A DNA stretch of 64,000 nucleotides, from the NCBI GenBank assembly GCA_025458105.1, contig JALOTD010000012.1, positions 39,367-103,366 of the forward strand, written 5' to 3'. The position numbers and the translations under genes were made by a program. The DNA comes from Tabrizicola sp. Its GTDB lineage: Bacteria > Pseudomonadota > Alphaproteobacteria > Rhodobacterales > Rhodobacteraceae. Within the stretch, counting starts at the first letter, position 1; each line of letters starts with the position of its first letter. The notes beneath the pieces are model-generated. The model saw only the letters and a program-made list of their open reading frames with translations, made no database searches and was not told the origin of the DNA. Below, piece after piece: positions 40,969 to 47,763 of this stretch.

Positions 40969-41043
40969 TGCGGGGTAGCGCAGAGGTAGAGCGCGGGACT
41001 CATAATCCCGAGGTCGGCGGTTCAAGTCCGCCCCCCGCAACCA
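40969..41043 (+). tRNA. tRNA with CAT anticodon (Met or Ile2), CCA encoded
   Basis: 75 nt. Acceptor stem TGCGGGG pairs with CCCCGCA. The anticodon arm is CGGGA-CTCATAA-TCCCG with CAT at 41001-41003, and the T arm is GGCGG-TTCAAGT-CCGCC. The discriminator is A, followed by CCA. The D stem has one G-A mismatch. CAT can be elongator Met or lysidine-modified Ile2, and sequence alone does not decide; the first base pair argues against initiator. It lies between gp35 and gp36 within the head operon, same strand, an unusual position for a tRNA gene in a Mu-like phage. Confidence 0.9.
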
Positions 41044-41073
41044 GTTTCCACCAGAGGACCCGCCGAGCCCATC

Positions 41074-41502
41074 ATGCCCTACGTCACCCTGCAACAGCTG
41101 ATCGACCGCTACGGAGAGCCCACGCTTGTGCAGCTCACCGATCGGGGCGACCATCCGCTGGGCGTGGTGAACGAGGCTGCGATCGACCGCGCCATCGCCG
41201 ATGCCGATGCGGTGATCGACGGCTACCTGGTCCGCAAGTACGCCCTGCCGCTGACCGAAGCGCAGCCGCTCCTCGTCAAGATCGCGGGCAGTCTGGTATT
41301 TCACGACCTGCACACCTTCCAGCCCGACGAGAAGATCGTCGCAGACCAGAAGCTCGCCATGGCCATGCTGCGCGACATCGCCCAGGGCGTCGTCGCCCTG
41401 ACGGCCGCCGGGGTCGAGGCCGCGAACGTGGGCGGGTCGGGCGCGCGGATCACCGACCGCGACCGCCAGCTGACCCAGGATAACATGACGGGGTTCATCT
41501 GA
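41074..41502 (+). CDS. head-tail joining protein (Mu gp36, DUF1320)
   Basis: 142 aa. YVTLQQLIDRYGEPTLVQLTDRG, VINEAAIDRAIADADAVIDGYLVRKYALPL-like and the late MLRDIAQGVVAL are characteristic of DUF1320. These proteins form a connector ring under the portal. The start follows the tRNA by 30 bp. Confidence 0.9.
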   Translation: MPYVTLQQLIDRYGEPTLVQLTDRGDHPLGVVNEAAIDRAIADADAVIDGYLVRKYALPLTEAQPLLVKIAGSLVFHDLHTFQPDEKIVADQKLAMAMLRDIAQGVVALTAAGVEAANVGGSGARITDRDRQLTQDNMTGFI

Positions 41503-41957
41503 TGCTGGCGGACGATGTCATCCACCGGCTGAAAGAGTCCGTGCCCGATCTGAAAGGCCGGGTCGAGGGTGCCGCCAGCCTTGTGCAGCTGATGGCCGAG
41601 AACAAGGTCCCGCAGACCACCCCGGCGGCGAATGTGATCTCGTCCGGGCTGCAAGGCGGGCAGGCGCAGGCCGGGACCGGGTTCTTCACGCAAGCGATCG
41701 AAGAGATCGTCTCGGTCTTCCTGTCGTTCCGCAATGTCGACGGCGTCGGCAAGCGGGCGACCGACCTTTACCTGCCGGTCCGCACCGGCGTCATCACGGC
41801 GCTGTGCGGCTGGGCCCCGGACACCGGCGTGACCGACGCGGAAGAGCCCGTCGGTGTCTTCCGCCTGCGCAGCGGCCAGGTCCTGCGGATGCAGGCAGGC
41901 ACGCTGATCTACCAACTCGATTTCGCCATCGGCGACCAGCTGAGGATCCTGCAATGA
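41502..41957 (+). CDS. tail terminator-like protein (Mu gp37-type, DUF1834)
   Basis: 151 aa, start codon sharing a base with the gp36 stop. LADDVIHRLKESVPDLKGRVEGAASL and the later VFLSFRNVDGVGKRATDLYLPVRTGV plus VFRLRSGQVLRMQAGTLIYQLDF fit the gp37 family, which caps the tail tube. Position supports this. Confidence 0.8.
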   Translation: MLADDVIHRLKESVPDLKGRVEGAASLVQLMAENKVPQTTPAANVISSGLQGGQAQAGTGFFTQAIEEIVSVFLSFRNVDGVGKRATDLYLPVRTGVITALCGWAPDTGVTDAEEPVGVFRLRSGQVLRMQAGTLIYQLDFAIGDQLRILQ

Positions 41958-42139
41958 CCAACCAGACCCTTCCCCAGGGCGGCGGTTCCTACATCCGCGA
42001 CAAGGACGGCACCCTGCGCCTGGTCGAAGAGCCGACCGTGGCCGACCCGGCCGAGATCGCGCGCCGCGCCGAGGCAGGTGAAGCCCCGGTTGAAGAGGCT
42101 GTGAAGCCCCCTGTGAAACGCACCGGCAAGGAGGCCTGA
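41954..42139 (+). CDS. 61-aa protein in the Mu gp38 position
   Basis: ATG at 41954 overlaps the previous stop (ATGA). YIRDKDGTLRLVEEPT then an acidic tail and a basic end (PPVKRTGKEA). It corresponds by position to small gp38-type proteins of Mu-like phages; function unknown. Confidence 0.55.
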   Translation: MTNQTLPQGGGSYIRDKDGTLRLVEEPTVADPAEIARRAEAGEAPVEEAVKPPVKRTGKEA

Positions 42140-42140
42140 C

Positions 42141-43079
42141 ATGGCAGCCGCGAAGAAATGGCGGAAGAAGATCTTCCTCTTCAAGATCGAGACGACCTAC
42201 GGGGTCGATGCCGCGCCCACCCCGGCGGCGAACGCGATCCTGGCGACCGAGGTGACGTTCCAGCCGATGGAGGGGACGGACGTCAACCGTGATCTCGATC
42301 TGCCCTACCTCGGGCCGCAGGGCACGATCCCGAACGAGCTGCACGCAAAGTTCAAGTTCAAGGTCGAGCTCGCGCCCTCCGGCACGGCGGGCACTGCCCC
42401 GGCCTGGGGCCCCTTGCTGCGCGCCTGCGCCTGCGCCCAGGTGGTCAACGCCGGGGTGTCGGTCGTCTACAACCCGATCACCGACAACCACGAGTCGGGC
42501 ACCCTGAAACTTTACGTCGACGGCATCCTCTTCCAGGCGCTGGGGGTGCGCGGCACGGCCAAGTTCACGGTCAACGCCCAGGGCATCCCTTACATCGAGT
42601 TTGAGTTCACCGGCCTCTTCGCCCAGCCCTCGGACGCGACGACCACAAACCCGACGCTGACGCCGTTCCAGAAGCCGCGCATCGTGTCGTCGACCTTCAC
42701 GCCGGTCTTCACGATCAACGGCGTGGCGATGGTCATGCGGACCTTCAGCCTGGACCTGAAGAACAAGGTCGAGCCGCGCTTCCTGGTTGGCAAGGAGGAA
42801 ATCCTGATCACCCAGCGCGAGGACATGATCGCCACCCAGGTGGAGACCATGCCGCTGGCGGACTTCAACCCCTTCGTCCTGGCCGCGAATGCCACGCCCG
42901 TCGCGGTGAACCTGGTCCACGGGACCGGCGCGGGCAACATTGCCACGCTGAACGCCCCCGCCGCGCAGATGCAGCGCCCGACCGGCATCGAGAACGCCCA
43001 GGACATCATGGAGACGCCGCTGTCCCTGATGCCCCTGCCGGTCACCGGCAACGACCAGTGGACGCTGACCCTGACTTAA
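42141..43079 (+). CDS. major tail tube protein, siphovirus type
   Basis: 312 aa. It starts FLFKIETTYGVDAAPTPAANAILATEVTFQPMEG, a pattern of phage tail tube proteins, and is strand-rich throughout (GVRGTAKFTVNAQGIPYIEFEFTG). No sheath gene is present, so the virion should have a flexible non-contractile tail, unlike Mu itself. It is followed by the chaperone pair and the tape measure. Confidence 0.8.
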   Translation: MAAAKKWRKKIFLFKIETTYGVDAAPTPAANAILATEVTFQPMEGTDVNRDLDLPYLGPQGTIPNELHAKFKFKVELAPSGTAGTAPAWGPLLRACACAQVVNAGVSVVYNPITDNHESGTLKLYVDGILFQALGVRGTAKFTVNAQGIPYIEFEFTGLFAQPSDATTTNPTLTPFQKPRIVSSTFTPVFTINGVAMVMRTFSLDLKNKVEPRFLVGKEEILITQREDMIATQVETMPLADFNPFVLAANATPVAVNLVHGTGAGNIATLNAPAAQMQRPTGIENAQDIMETPLSLMPLPVTGNDQWTLTLT

Positions 43080-43125
43080 GACCCGAGGGCAACCCTGCCC
43101 CCGGCCAACCCTGAAAGAGGCTGCC

Positions 43126-43458
43126 ATGGCTTTCAAACTGCAGAAGAACCCCGAGTTCACCCACAAGGTCTCGATCCCGGTCCCGATCGACGGCGGGCAC
43201 CGCGACGAGGTGCTGAAGTGCCGCTTCCGTGTCGTCCCGGCCGAAACGCTGGCGCTGCATGACGTGATGACCGCCGAGGGGACCGAGTCCTACCTGCGCG
43301 CGATCTGCGTCCGGTTCGAGGACGTGGTCGACGAAAACGGCCAGCCCATCGAGCATTCGGACCAGCTGACCGAGCAGCTGATCGCGCTGCCCTTTGTCCG
43401 TCTGGCGCTTGTGCGGGCCTATACGGCCGCGATGGCGAAGGGCCGACTGGGAAACTGA
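43126..43458 (+). CDS. tail assembly chaperone, short form (G-like)
   Basis: 110 aa (FTHKVSIPVPIDGGHRDEVLKCRFRVVPAETLA). It lies between tail tube and tape measure, the place of the lambda G gene. The last sense codons form GGGAAAC at 43449-43455 directly before the stop, allowing -1 frameshifting into the next frame. The short form is the majority product expected. Confidence 0.8.
   Translation: MAFKLQKNPEFTHKVSIPVPIDGGHRDEVLKCRFRVVPAETLALHDVMTAEGTESYLRAICVRFEDVVDENGQPIEHSDQLTEQLIALPFVRLALVRAYTAAMAKGRLGN
43449..43455 (+). promoter_or_regulatory. -1 ribosomal frameshift site GGGAAAC
   Basis: The heptamer is in the correct register (G GGA AAC) immediately before the TGA of the chaperone gene. 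After slipping, reading continues CTG AAA TGG GCC into an open frame of 120 codons without its own plausible start. Lambda uses GGGAAAG at the same genetic position. Confidence 0.85.
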
Positions 43459-43814
43459 AATGGGCCGGGCGCGCCTGGGCCAAAGGCACGCTGGCCCGCC
43501 ACGGCCGCAGGGGGGACGAAGCCGAGGATGACGCCCTGCGGTTCGGGCTGATCCTGGAAGAGGACGAGGACGAGGAAACCGAAAGTGTCTGGCCCGAGAA
43601 CGTCCCCGCTGTCTCTGCCTTCCTGCGCGTCCAGACGCAGTGGCAGTACATCAGCCCCGGTGACGGGTCGGTGCGTCGGTCGGGCCTGGACTACGCCCGC
43701 GTCGAAGCTGCTTGGCGCATGGCCGAGGTGGCCGTGACGCCCGACCTCTTCGCCGAGCTGCAAGTGATCGAAGCCGGGGCGCTGGACCCCGACGGAATGG
43801 AGTTCGACGGTTGA
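43455..43814 (+). CDS. tail assembly chaperone, frameshift extension (T-like, DUF1799)
   Basis: 119 residues read only after the -1 shift (coordinates give the extension; the fused product is 43126-43455 joined to 43455-43814, about 229 aa). WAGRAWAKGTLARHGRRGDE begins it. ESVWPENVPAVSAFLRVQTQW and SGLDYARVEAAWRMA match DUF1799, the usual C-terminal half of such chaperones. It recruits tail tube subunits to the tape measure. The tape measure start overlaps its end (TTGA). Confidence 0.8.
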   Translation: MKWAGRAWAKGTLARHGRRGDEAEDDALRFGLILEEDEDEETESVWPENVPAVSAFLRVQTQWQYISPGDGSVRRSGLDYARVEAAWRMAEVAVTPDLFAELQVIEAGALDPDGMEFDG

Positions 43815-45943
43815 CCCTTGTCCTGACAGCGCAGATGCGACTGGACGCCGCGCAGGCCAAGGCCGCGCTGCAGGACACCGCACGCGGGGTCGGCCAGGTC
43901 ACCCAGGCGACCGAGGCACAGACCCGAACCTCACGCACCGCCGCCGGGGCTGCCGATGCCGAGGCCGCTGCCAAGCGCCGGAACGCCCAGGCCAGCCAGG
44001 AGGTCGCCCGCGCCAATTCACAGGCCGCCGGAGCGACCGGCAACCTGGTCGCCCAGTTCAACGACATCGGCATGATGCTCGCCGCCGGGCAGAACCCGCT
44101 GCAGCTCGCCATCCAGCAGGGCACCCAGATCACCCAGGTGATCGGCCCGATGGGCGCGGCCGGGGCGGTCGGCATGCTGGGTGCGGCCTTCACGCAGCTT
44201 CTGAACCCGCTGAACCTGGTAACTCTGGGGATCATTTATGCCGGGGCCGAAACGGTTCAGTGGCTGACGGGGGCGGCGGAAGACACAAAGAGTTTCGAAG
44301 AGAGTGTGGCTGACCTGTCCTCGCAGGCCGACCGCTATGTCAAGGCGATCAAGCTTGCGAGGATGTCCACGGCCGAGCTGCGCGGGGAGTTCGGCGAGAC
44401 CAGCGCCGAGATCCGCAAACTTCTGACGGACATGGCCGAGCTCGAGATGCGAGAGACGCAGCGAGCTGCGCGGCAAGCTTCGCAGGACCTGCAATCCCAG
44501 ATCGGTATCTTCGACGGTCCTGAGTTCGGAGTGGGCAACCAAGCCAACCTTGCTGAGCTCTTCGACCTCAGTGTCTGGTCCCGTGATGCCCGTAAGGAAA
44601 TCAACTCTGTCCTGAAGGCTTTCCAGGACCTGGACAATGCCGGGACCCTGGACCAGCAGATCGCAGCCGCCGAGGCGCTACGCGCGAAGTTCATCGAAGT
44701 TGCGATGGCTTCCGGCGAAATCTCGGCTGCCGAGGATGCTGTCATTGCACCCTTGACCGAGATGATCCTGACGCTGACTCGGGTGCGGGGCGAACAGCAG
44801 GGGCTTACCGGTGATGTTGAGAAGACCGAGACGGTTGCCGTTGACCTGAACAGCGCTGCAGCCTCGATCGTGGGCACGCTTGCCTCTGCGGACGGCAGCC
44901 GTTTGGTTGCAGCCTTCGCCGCAGCATTTCCAACGGCCCGCGCCCTTCTTGGACTCGCGCAGGGGATCGTCGCGACCCTGGGATCGGCAGACTTCGATTT
45001 TGCCACCCTCGGCGATGATGAGCGCGGTTCGCAGCGCCTGGAGACGCGATCTGCGGGCGAGTACAGACGCCGCGAGGCAATCGCTGCCCGGCTGTCTTCG
45101 GTCAGATCACCTGCCGGAGGCGGCGGCGGCGGTGGTGGTGGGGGTGGCGGCGGTGCTTCGGCGGCGCAGGCCGAGGCGGATGCGCTGCAAGAGCTGATCG
45201 CCGGGCTGGAGGGCGAGATCGAGGCGCTGCGCGTCCAGGACCCGATCCAGAAGGAGATGCTGCAGCACCGAAAGGCCCTGGCCGGTGCGACTGACGAAGA
45301 GAAGAAGAAGGTCGAAGAGCTGATCGCCGTCCGCGAGCGGGAACGCGCCGCGATGGAAGCGGCCAACCAGATGCAGGAGTTCTTCGGCTCTACCCTGGAA
45401 GGCGCGCTGGAATCGCTGATCGTCAAGGGCGAAAGCCTGAACGATGTCCTGAAGCAGATCATCGTCAGCCTGGCCAAGGCGGTGATCCAGGCGGCTCTGT
45501 TCGGCGGCGGGCCTCTGGGCGGGCTTTTTGGTGGCAAAGGTATCGGCGCGCTGATCTTTGGCGGAAAGGCCGAGGGCGGCCTGGTCTACGGACCGGGCAC
45601 CGGCACCTCTGACAGCATCCCGACCATGCTCTCGAACGGCGAATATGTCGTGAACGCCGCCGCCACCGCCAAGAACCGCCACCTTCTGGAGGCGATCAAC
45701 GCCGGCGGGCGCATCCCTGGCTATGCCACCGGCGGCTATGTCGGGGCCTATAATCGCCGCCTGCCCGCACGGGGCGAGGGCGGGCGAATGGAGATCAACG
45801 TCAGCCTCGCGGGTGCGCGTGGCGACCGCGAGATCCAGACCCTGGCGCGGAGGGCCGTCCAGGAAGCGCTGCGCGATTATGACCGCGAGGCCCTGCCAGC
45901 ATCGGTGCGCCGCGTGTCAAGCGACCCCAGGAGAACTGGCTGA
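43811..45943 (+). CDS. tail length tape measure protein
   Basis: 710 aa with a TTG start at 43811, supported by overlap with the preceding stop and a GGAG upstream. The N-terminal part has coiled coil, then NLVAQFNDIGMMLAAGQNPLQLAIQQGTQITQ, the TMP_2 signature, and hydrophobic segments (AAGAVGMLGAAFTQLLNPLNLV). A run of 13 glycines near residue 440 links to a second coiled coil. The C-terminus (GGLVYGPGTGTSDSIPTMLSNGEYVVNAAAT) is the common tail-tip end. The length is consistent with a tail of ordinary siphophage size. Confidence 0.92.
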   Translation: MTLVLTAQMRLDAAQAKAALQDTARGVGQVTQATEAQTRTSRTAAGAADAEAAAKRRNAQASQEVARANSQAAGATGNLVAQFNDIGMMLAAGQNPLQLAIQQGTQITQVIGPMGAAGAVGMLGAAFTQLLNPLNLVTLGIIYAGAETVQWLTGAAEDTKSFEESVADLSSQADRYVKAIKLARMSTAELRGEFGETSAEIRKLLTDMAELEMRETQRAARQASQDLQSQIGIFDGPEFGVGNQANLAELFDLSVWSRDARKEINSVLKAFQDLDNAGTLDQQIAAAEALRAKFIEVAMASGEISAAEDAVIAPLTEMILTLTRVRGEQQGLTGDVEKTETVAVDLNSAAASIVGTLASADGSRLVAAFAAAFPTARALLGLAQGIVATLGSADFDFATLGDDERGSQRLETRSAGEYRRREAIAARLSSVRSPAGGGGGGGGGGGGGASAAQAEADALQELIAGLEGEIEALRVQDPIQKEMLQHRKALAGATDEEKKKVEELIAVRERERAAMEAANQMQEFFGSTLEGALESLIVKGESLNDVLKQIIVSLAKAVIQAALFGGGPLGGLFGGKGIGALIFGGKAEGGLVYGPGTGTSDSIPTMLSNGEYVVNAAATAKNRHLLEAINAGGRIPGYATGGYVGAYNRRLPARGEGGRMEINVSLAGARGDREIQTLARRAVQEALRDYDREALPASVRRVSSDPRRTG

Positions 45944-46599
45944 TGCCCCTGACCTATCCCCTGGCCCTGGCAGATTTCGCCGACATCCTGCCGATCTCCA
46001 GCCTGTCGTTCCACCTGCCGGAGCAGGTCGTGATGTCGCGCAACGGCAAGGGCGAGGTCCTGACCGCCGACGTGGGCGAGCGCCTCTGGCAGGGCCGGAT
46101 GACGCTGGGCCGATTGACCCGCGCCGAGGCTGGGCGGCCGGAAGTGCTGATCGAGCTTGTGCGAGGCGGGGCGCAGCACAGTTTCCTGATCTATGACCGG
46201 CACCGGACGAACCCGCGCCTCGACCCGCAGGGCGCGATCCTTGGGGCCTCGGCCGTGACGATCCTGGCGCTTGGTGGGGACGCGCGAGAGCTGTCGCTGG
46301 CGGGCCTGCCTGCGGGTTACGTGCTGTCGGCCGGGGACCATCTGTCCTTTGCCTATGGATCGGGTCTGCAAGCCCTGCACCGGATCGTGACGACGACCGT
46401 GACCGCGAGCGGCGCAGGACAGACCCCCTTGTTCGAGGTGATCCCCGCGATCCGCCCCGGTGCCGTGGCGGGGGCCAGCGTTCAGCTGAAGAAAGCCTAC
46501 TGCAAGGCCGTCGCCATGCCCGGATCGATCGAGGAAGCCGTCCGCTTCAGCACCCTGTCCGAAGGAATGTCCTTCGACTGGGTCCAGACGCTGAGGTAA
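45943..46599 (+). CDS. distal tail protein
   Basis: 218 aa directly after the tape measure (ATG shares a base with its stop). Strand-rich: SSLSFHLPEQVVMSRNGKGEVLTADVGERLWQGRMTLG. The region is that of the Dit-type ring that starts the tail tip. The family resemblance is by position and composition. Confidence 0.65.
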   Translation: MPLTYPLALADFADILPISSLSFHLPEQVVMSRNGKGEVLTADVGERLWQGRMTLGRLTRAEAGRPEVLIELVRGGAQHSFLIYDRHRTNPRLDPQGAILGASAVTILALGGDARELSLAGLPAGYVLSAGDHLSFAYGSGLQALHRIVTTTVTASGAGQTPLFEVIPAIRPGAVAGASVQLKKAYCKAVAMPGSIEEAVRFSTLSEGMSFDWVQTLR

Positions 46600-46602
46600 C
46601 CG

Positions 46603-47346
46603 ATGCGCAGCTATGACGCCCCCACGCTTGCCGCGCTTCAGACCCGGTCCGCCGTCGTCGTCCGCATCCTGATCTGGGTCGCGGCGCGCAACCGCACGAC
46701 CGGCGACCCCGAGACGCTGGGCCTTTGGACAGGGGCCTACGACCGTGACTTCACGATCAACGGCGGGACGCGCGCCTATGCCGGGGCAGGCGGGATCATG
46801 GAAATCCCGCCGATCAAATATCAAAGCGGCCTCGGCGTCCGGATGCAGCGGATGGTCCTGTCGCCGATCTCGACCGTCGTGGCCGACCTGATCCGGACCT
46901 ACGACAGCCGCTTTGCCCCGATCGAGATCCACCGCGCGCTGTTTTCGCCCCTGGACGGGTCGCTGGTCGCCGAGCCGCACCGGCTGTGGAAGGGCTTTGT
47001 CGACGAGGTCGAGGTCAAGGAAACCGGCACGCCGGGAGAGGCGACCTGCGAGGTCGTCGCTGCCTCGTCCGCGCGGCTGCTGACCCGGACGCTGACCTTG
47101 AAAGCCTCGGACGCGACCCAGCAGCTGCGCGGCGGCGACCGGTTCCGGAAGTATGCCGATGTTTCCGGGAAGGTCGACGTCTGGTGGGGCGAGATGAAGG
47201 GCGGTGGCGGCGGCAGCGGCGGCGGCGGCCTCCTCGGGCCGATCCTGGCGCTGCCGGGCGGTATTGCCCCGCCGCCGCAGCCAGCCCCTGCCCCGCAGCC
47301 CCCAACCCTGCCAGCCGGTGGGCTTGGCGGTCTGTTGCGGAGGTAG
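46603..47346 (+). CDS. tail hub protein, DUF2163/BR0599-like
   Basis: 247 aa. RTYDSRFAPIEIHRALFSPLDGSLV and the later RGGDRFRKYADVSGKVDVWWGE resemble the DUF2163 and BR0599-type tail hub proteins of siphophages and gene transfer agents. The last 50 residues are a Gly/Ser linker and Pro/Ala-rich stretch. It lies between the distal tail protein and the peptidase-like protein. Confidence 0.65.
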   Translation: MRSYDAPTLAALQTRSAVVVRILIWVAARNRTTGDPETLGLWTGAYDRDFTINGGTRAYAGAGGIMEIPPIKYQSGLGVRMQRMVLSPISTVVADLIRTYDSRFAPIEIHRALFSPLDGSLVAEPHRLWKGFVDEVEVKETGTPGEATCEVVAASSARLLTRTLTLKASDATQQLRGGDRFRKYADVSGKVDVWWGEMKGGGGGSGGGGLLGPILALPGGIAPPPQPAPAPQPPTLPAGGLGGLLRR

Positions 47347-47349
47347 AGG

Positions 47350-47763
47350 ATGACCCCGCACCGTTTGCCCGACTGGAATCCAAGGCTTAGCGCGTACCTT
47401 GCCGAGATCACGCCCGTCGCGTTCCGTATGGGTAGCCAGGACTGCGCGCTGTTCGCCGCCGGAGCGGTCCGGGCGATGACTGGATACGACCCTGCCGCGC
47501 CGTTCCGCGGTACCTACACCGACCTTAAATCCGGCTTGAAGCGACTGAGGGCGGCTGGCTTTGAAAGCCACATCGAGATCGCGGACAAGCTGTTTCAGCG
47601 CATTCACCCTGCCATGGCCCAGGTGGGCGATCTGGCGCTGATCGAAGTGCCGGATGGCATGGCCCTTGGGATCGTCGCCGGTGAAACCCTGGCCTGCCTT
47701 TCGCCCGCCGGTCTGGGCCATCTGCCCCGAGCGGCGGCAGTGGCGACCTGGAGTGTGCCGTGA
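47350..47763 (+). CDS. NlpC/P60-like tail protein (DUF6950-type)
   Basis: 137 aa. MGSQDCALFAAGAVRAMTGYDPAAPFRGTY carries the DC motif of papain-like NlpC/P60 tail peptidases. The usual catalytic histidine segment (HVGI) is replaced by MALGIV, so hydrolase activity is doubtful and the fold may only be structural. Its place before the tip protein matches K-type proteins of lambda-like tails. Confidence 0.75.
   Translation: MTPHRLPDWNPRLSAYLAEITPVAFRMGSQDCALFAAGAVRAMTGYDPAAPFRGTYTDLKSGLKRLRAAGFESHIEIADKLFQRIHPAMAQVGDLALIEVPDGMALGIVAGETLACLSPAGLGHLPRAAAVATWSVP

Noticed and set aside
43460..43530. ATG at 43460 as an independent start of the second chaperone frame
   Set aside because: It is in a different frame and soon meets a stop. 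The DUF1799 frame is reached only through the slippery site.
45877..47721. 614-codon minus-strand open frame opposite the tail hub genes
   Set aside because: Antisense to three coupled tail genes, no recognisable domain, no ribosome site.
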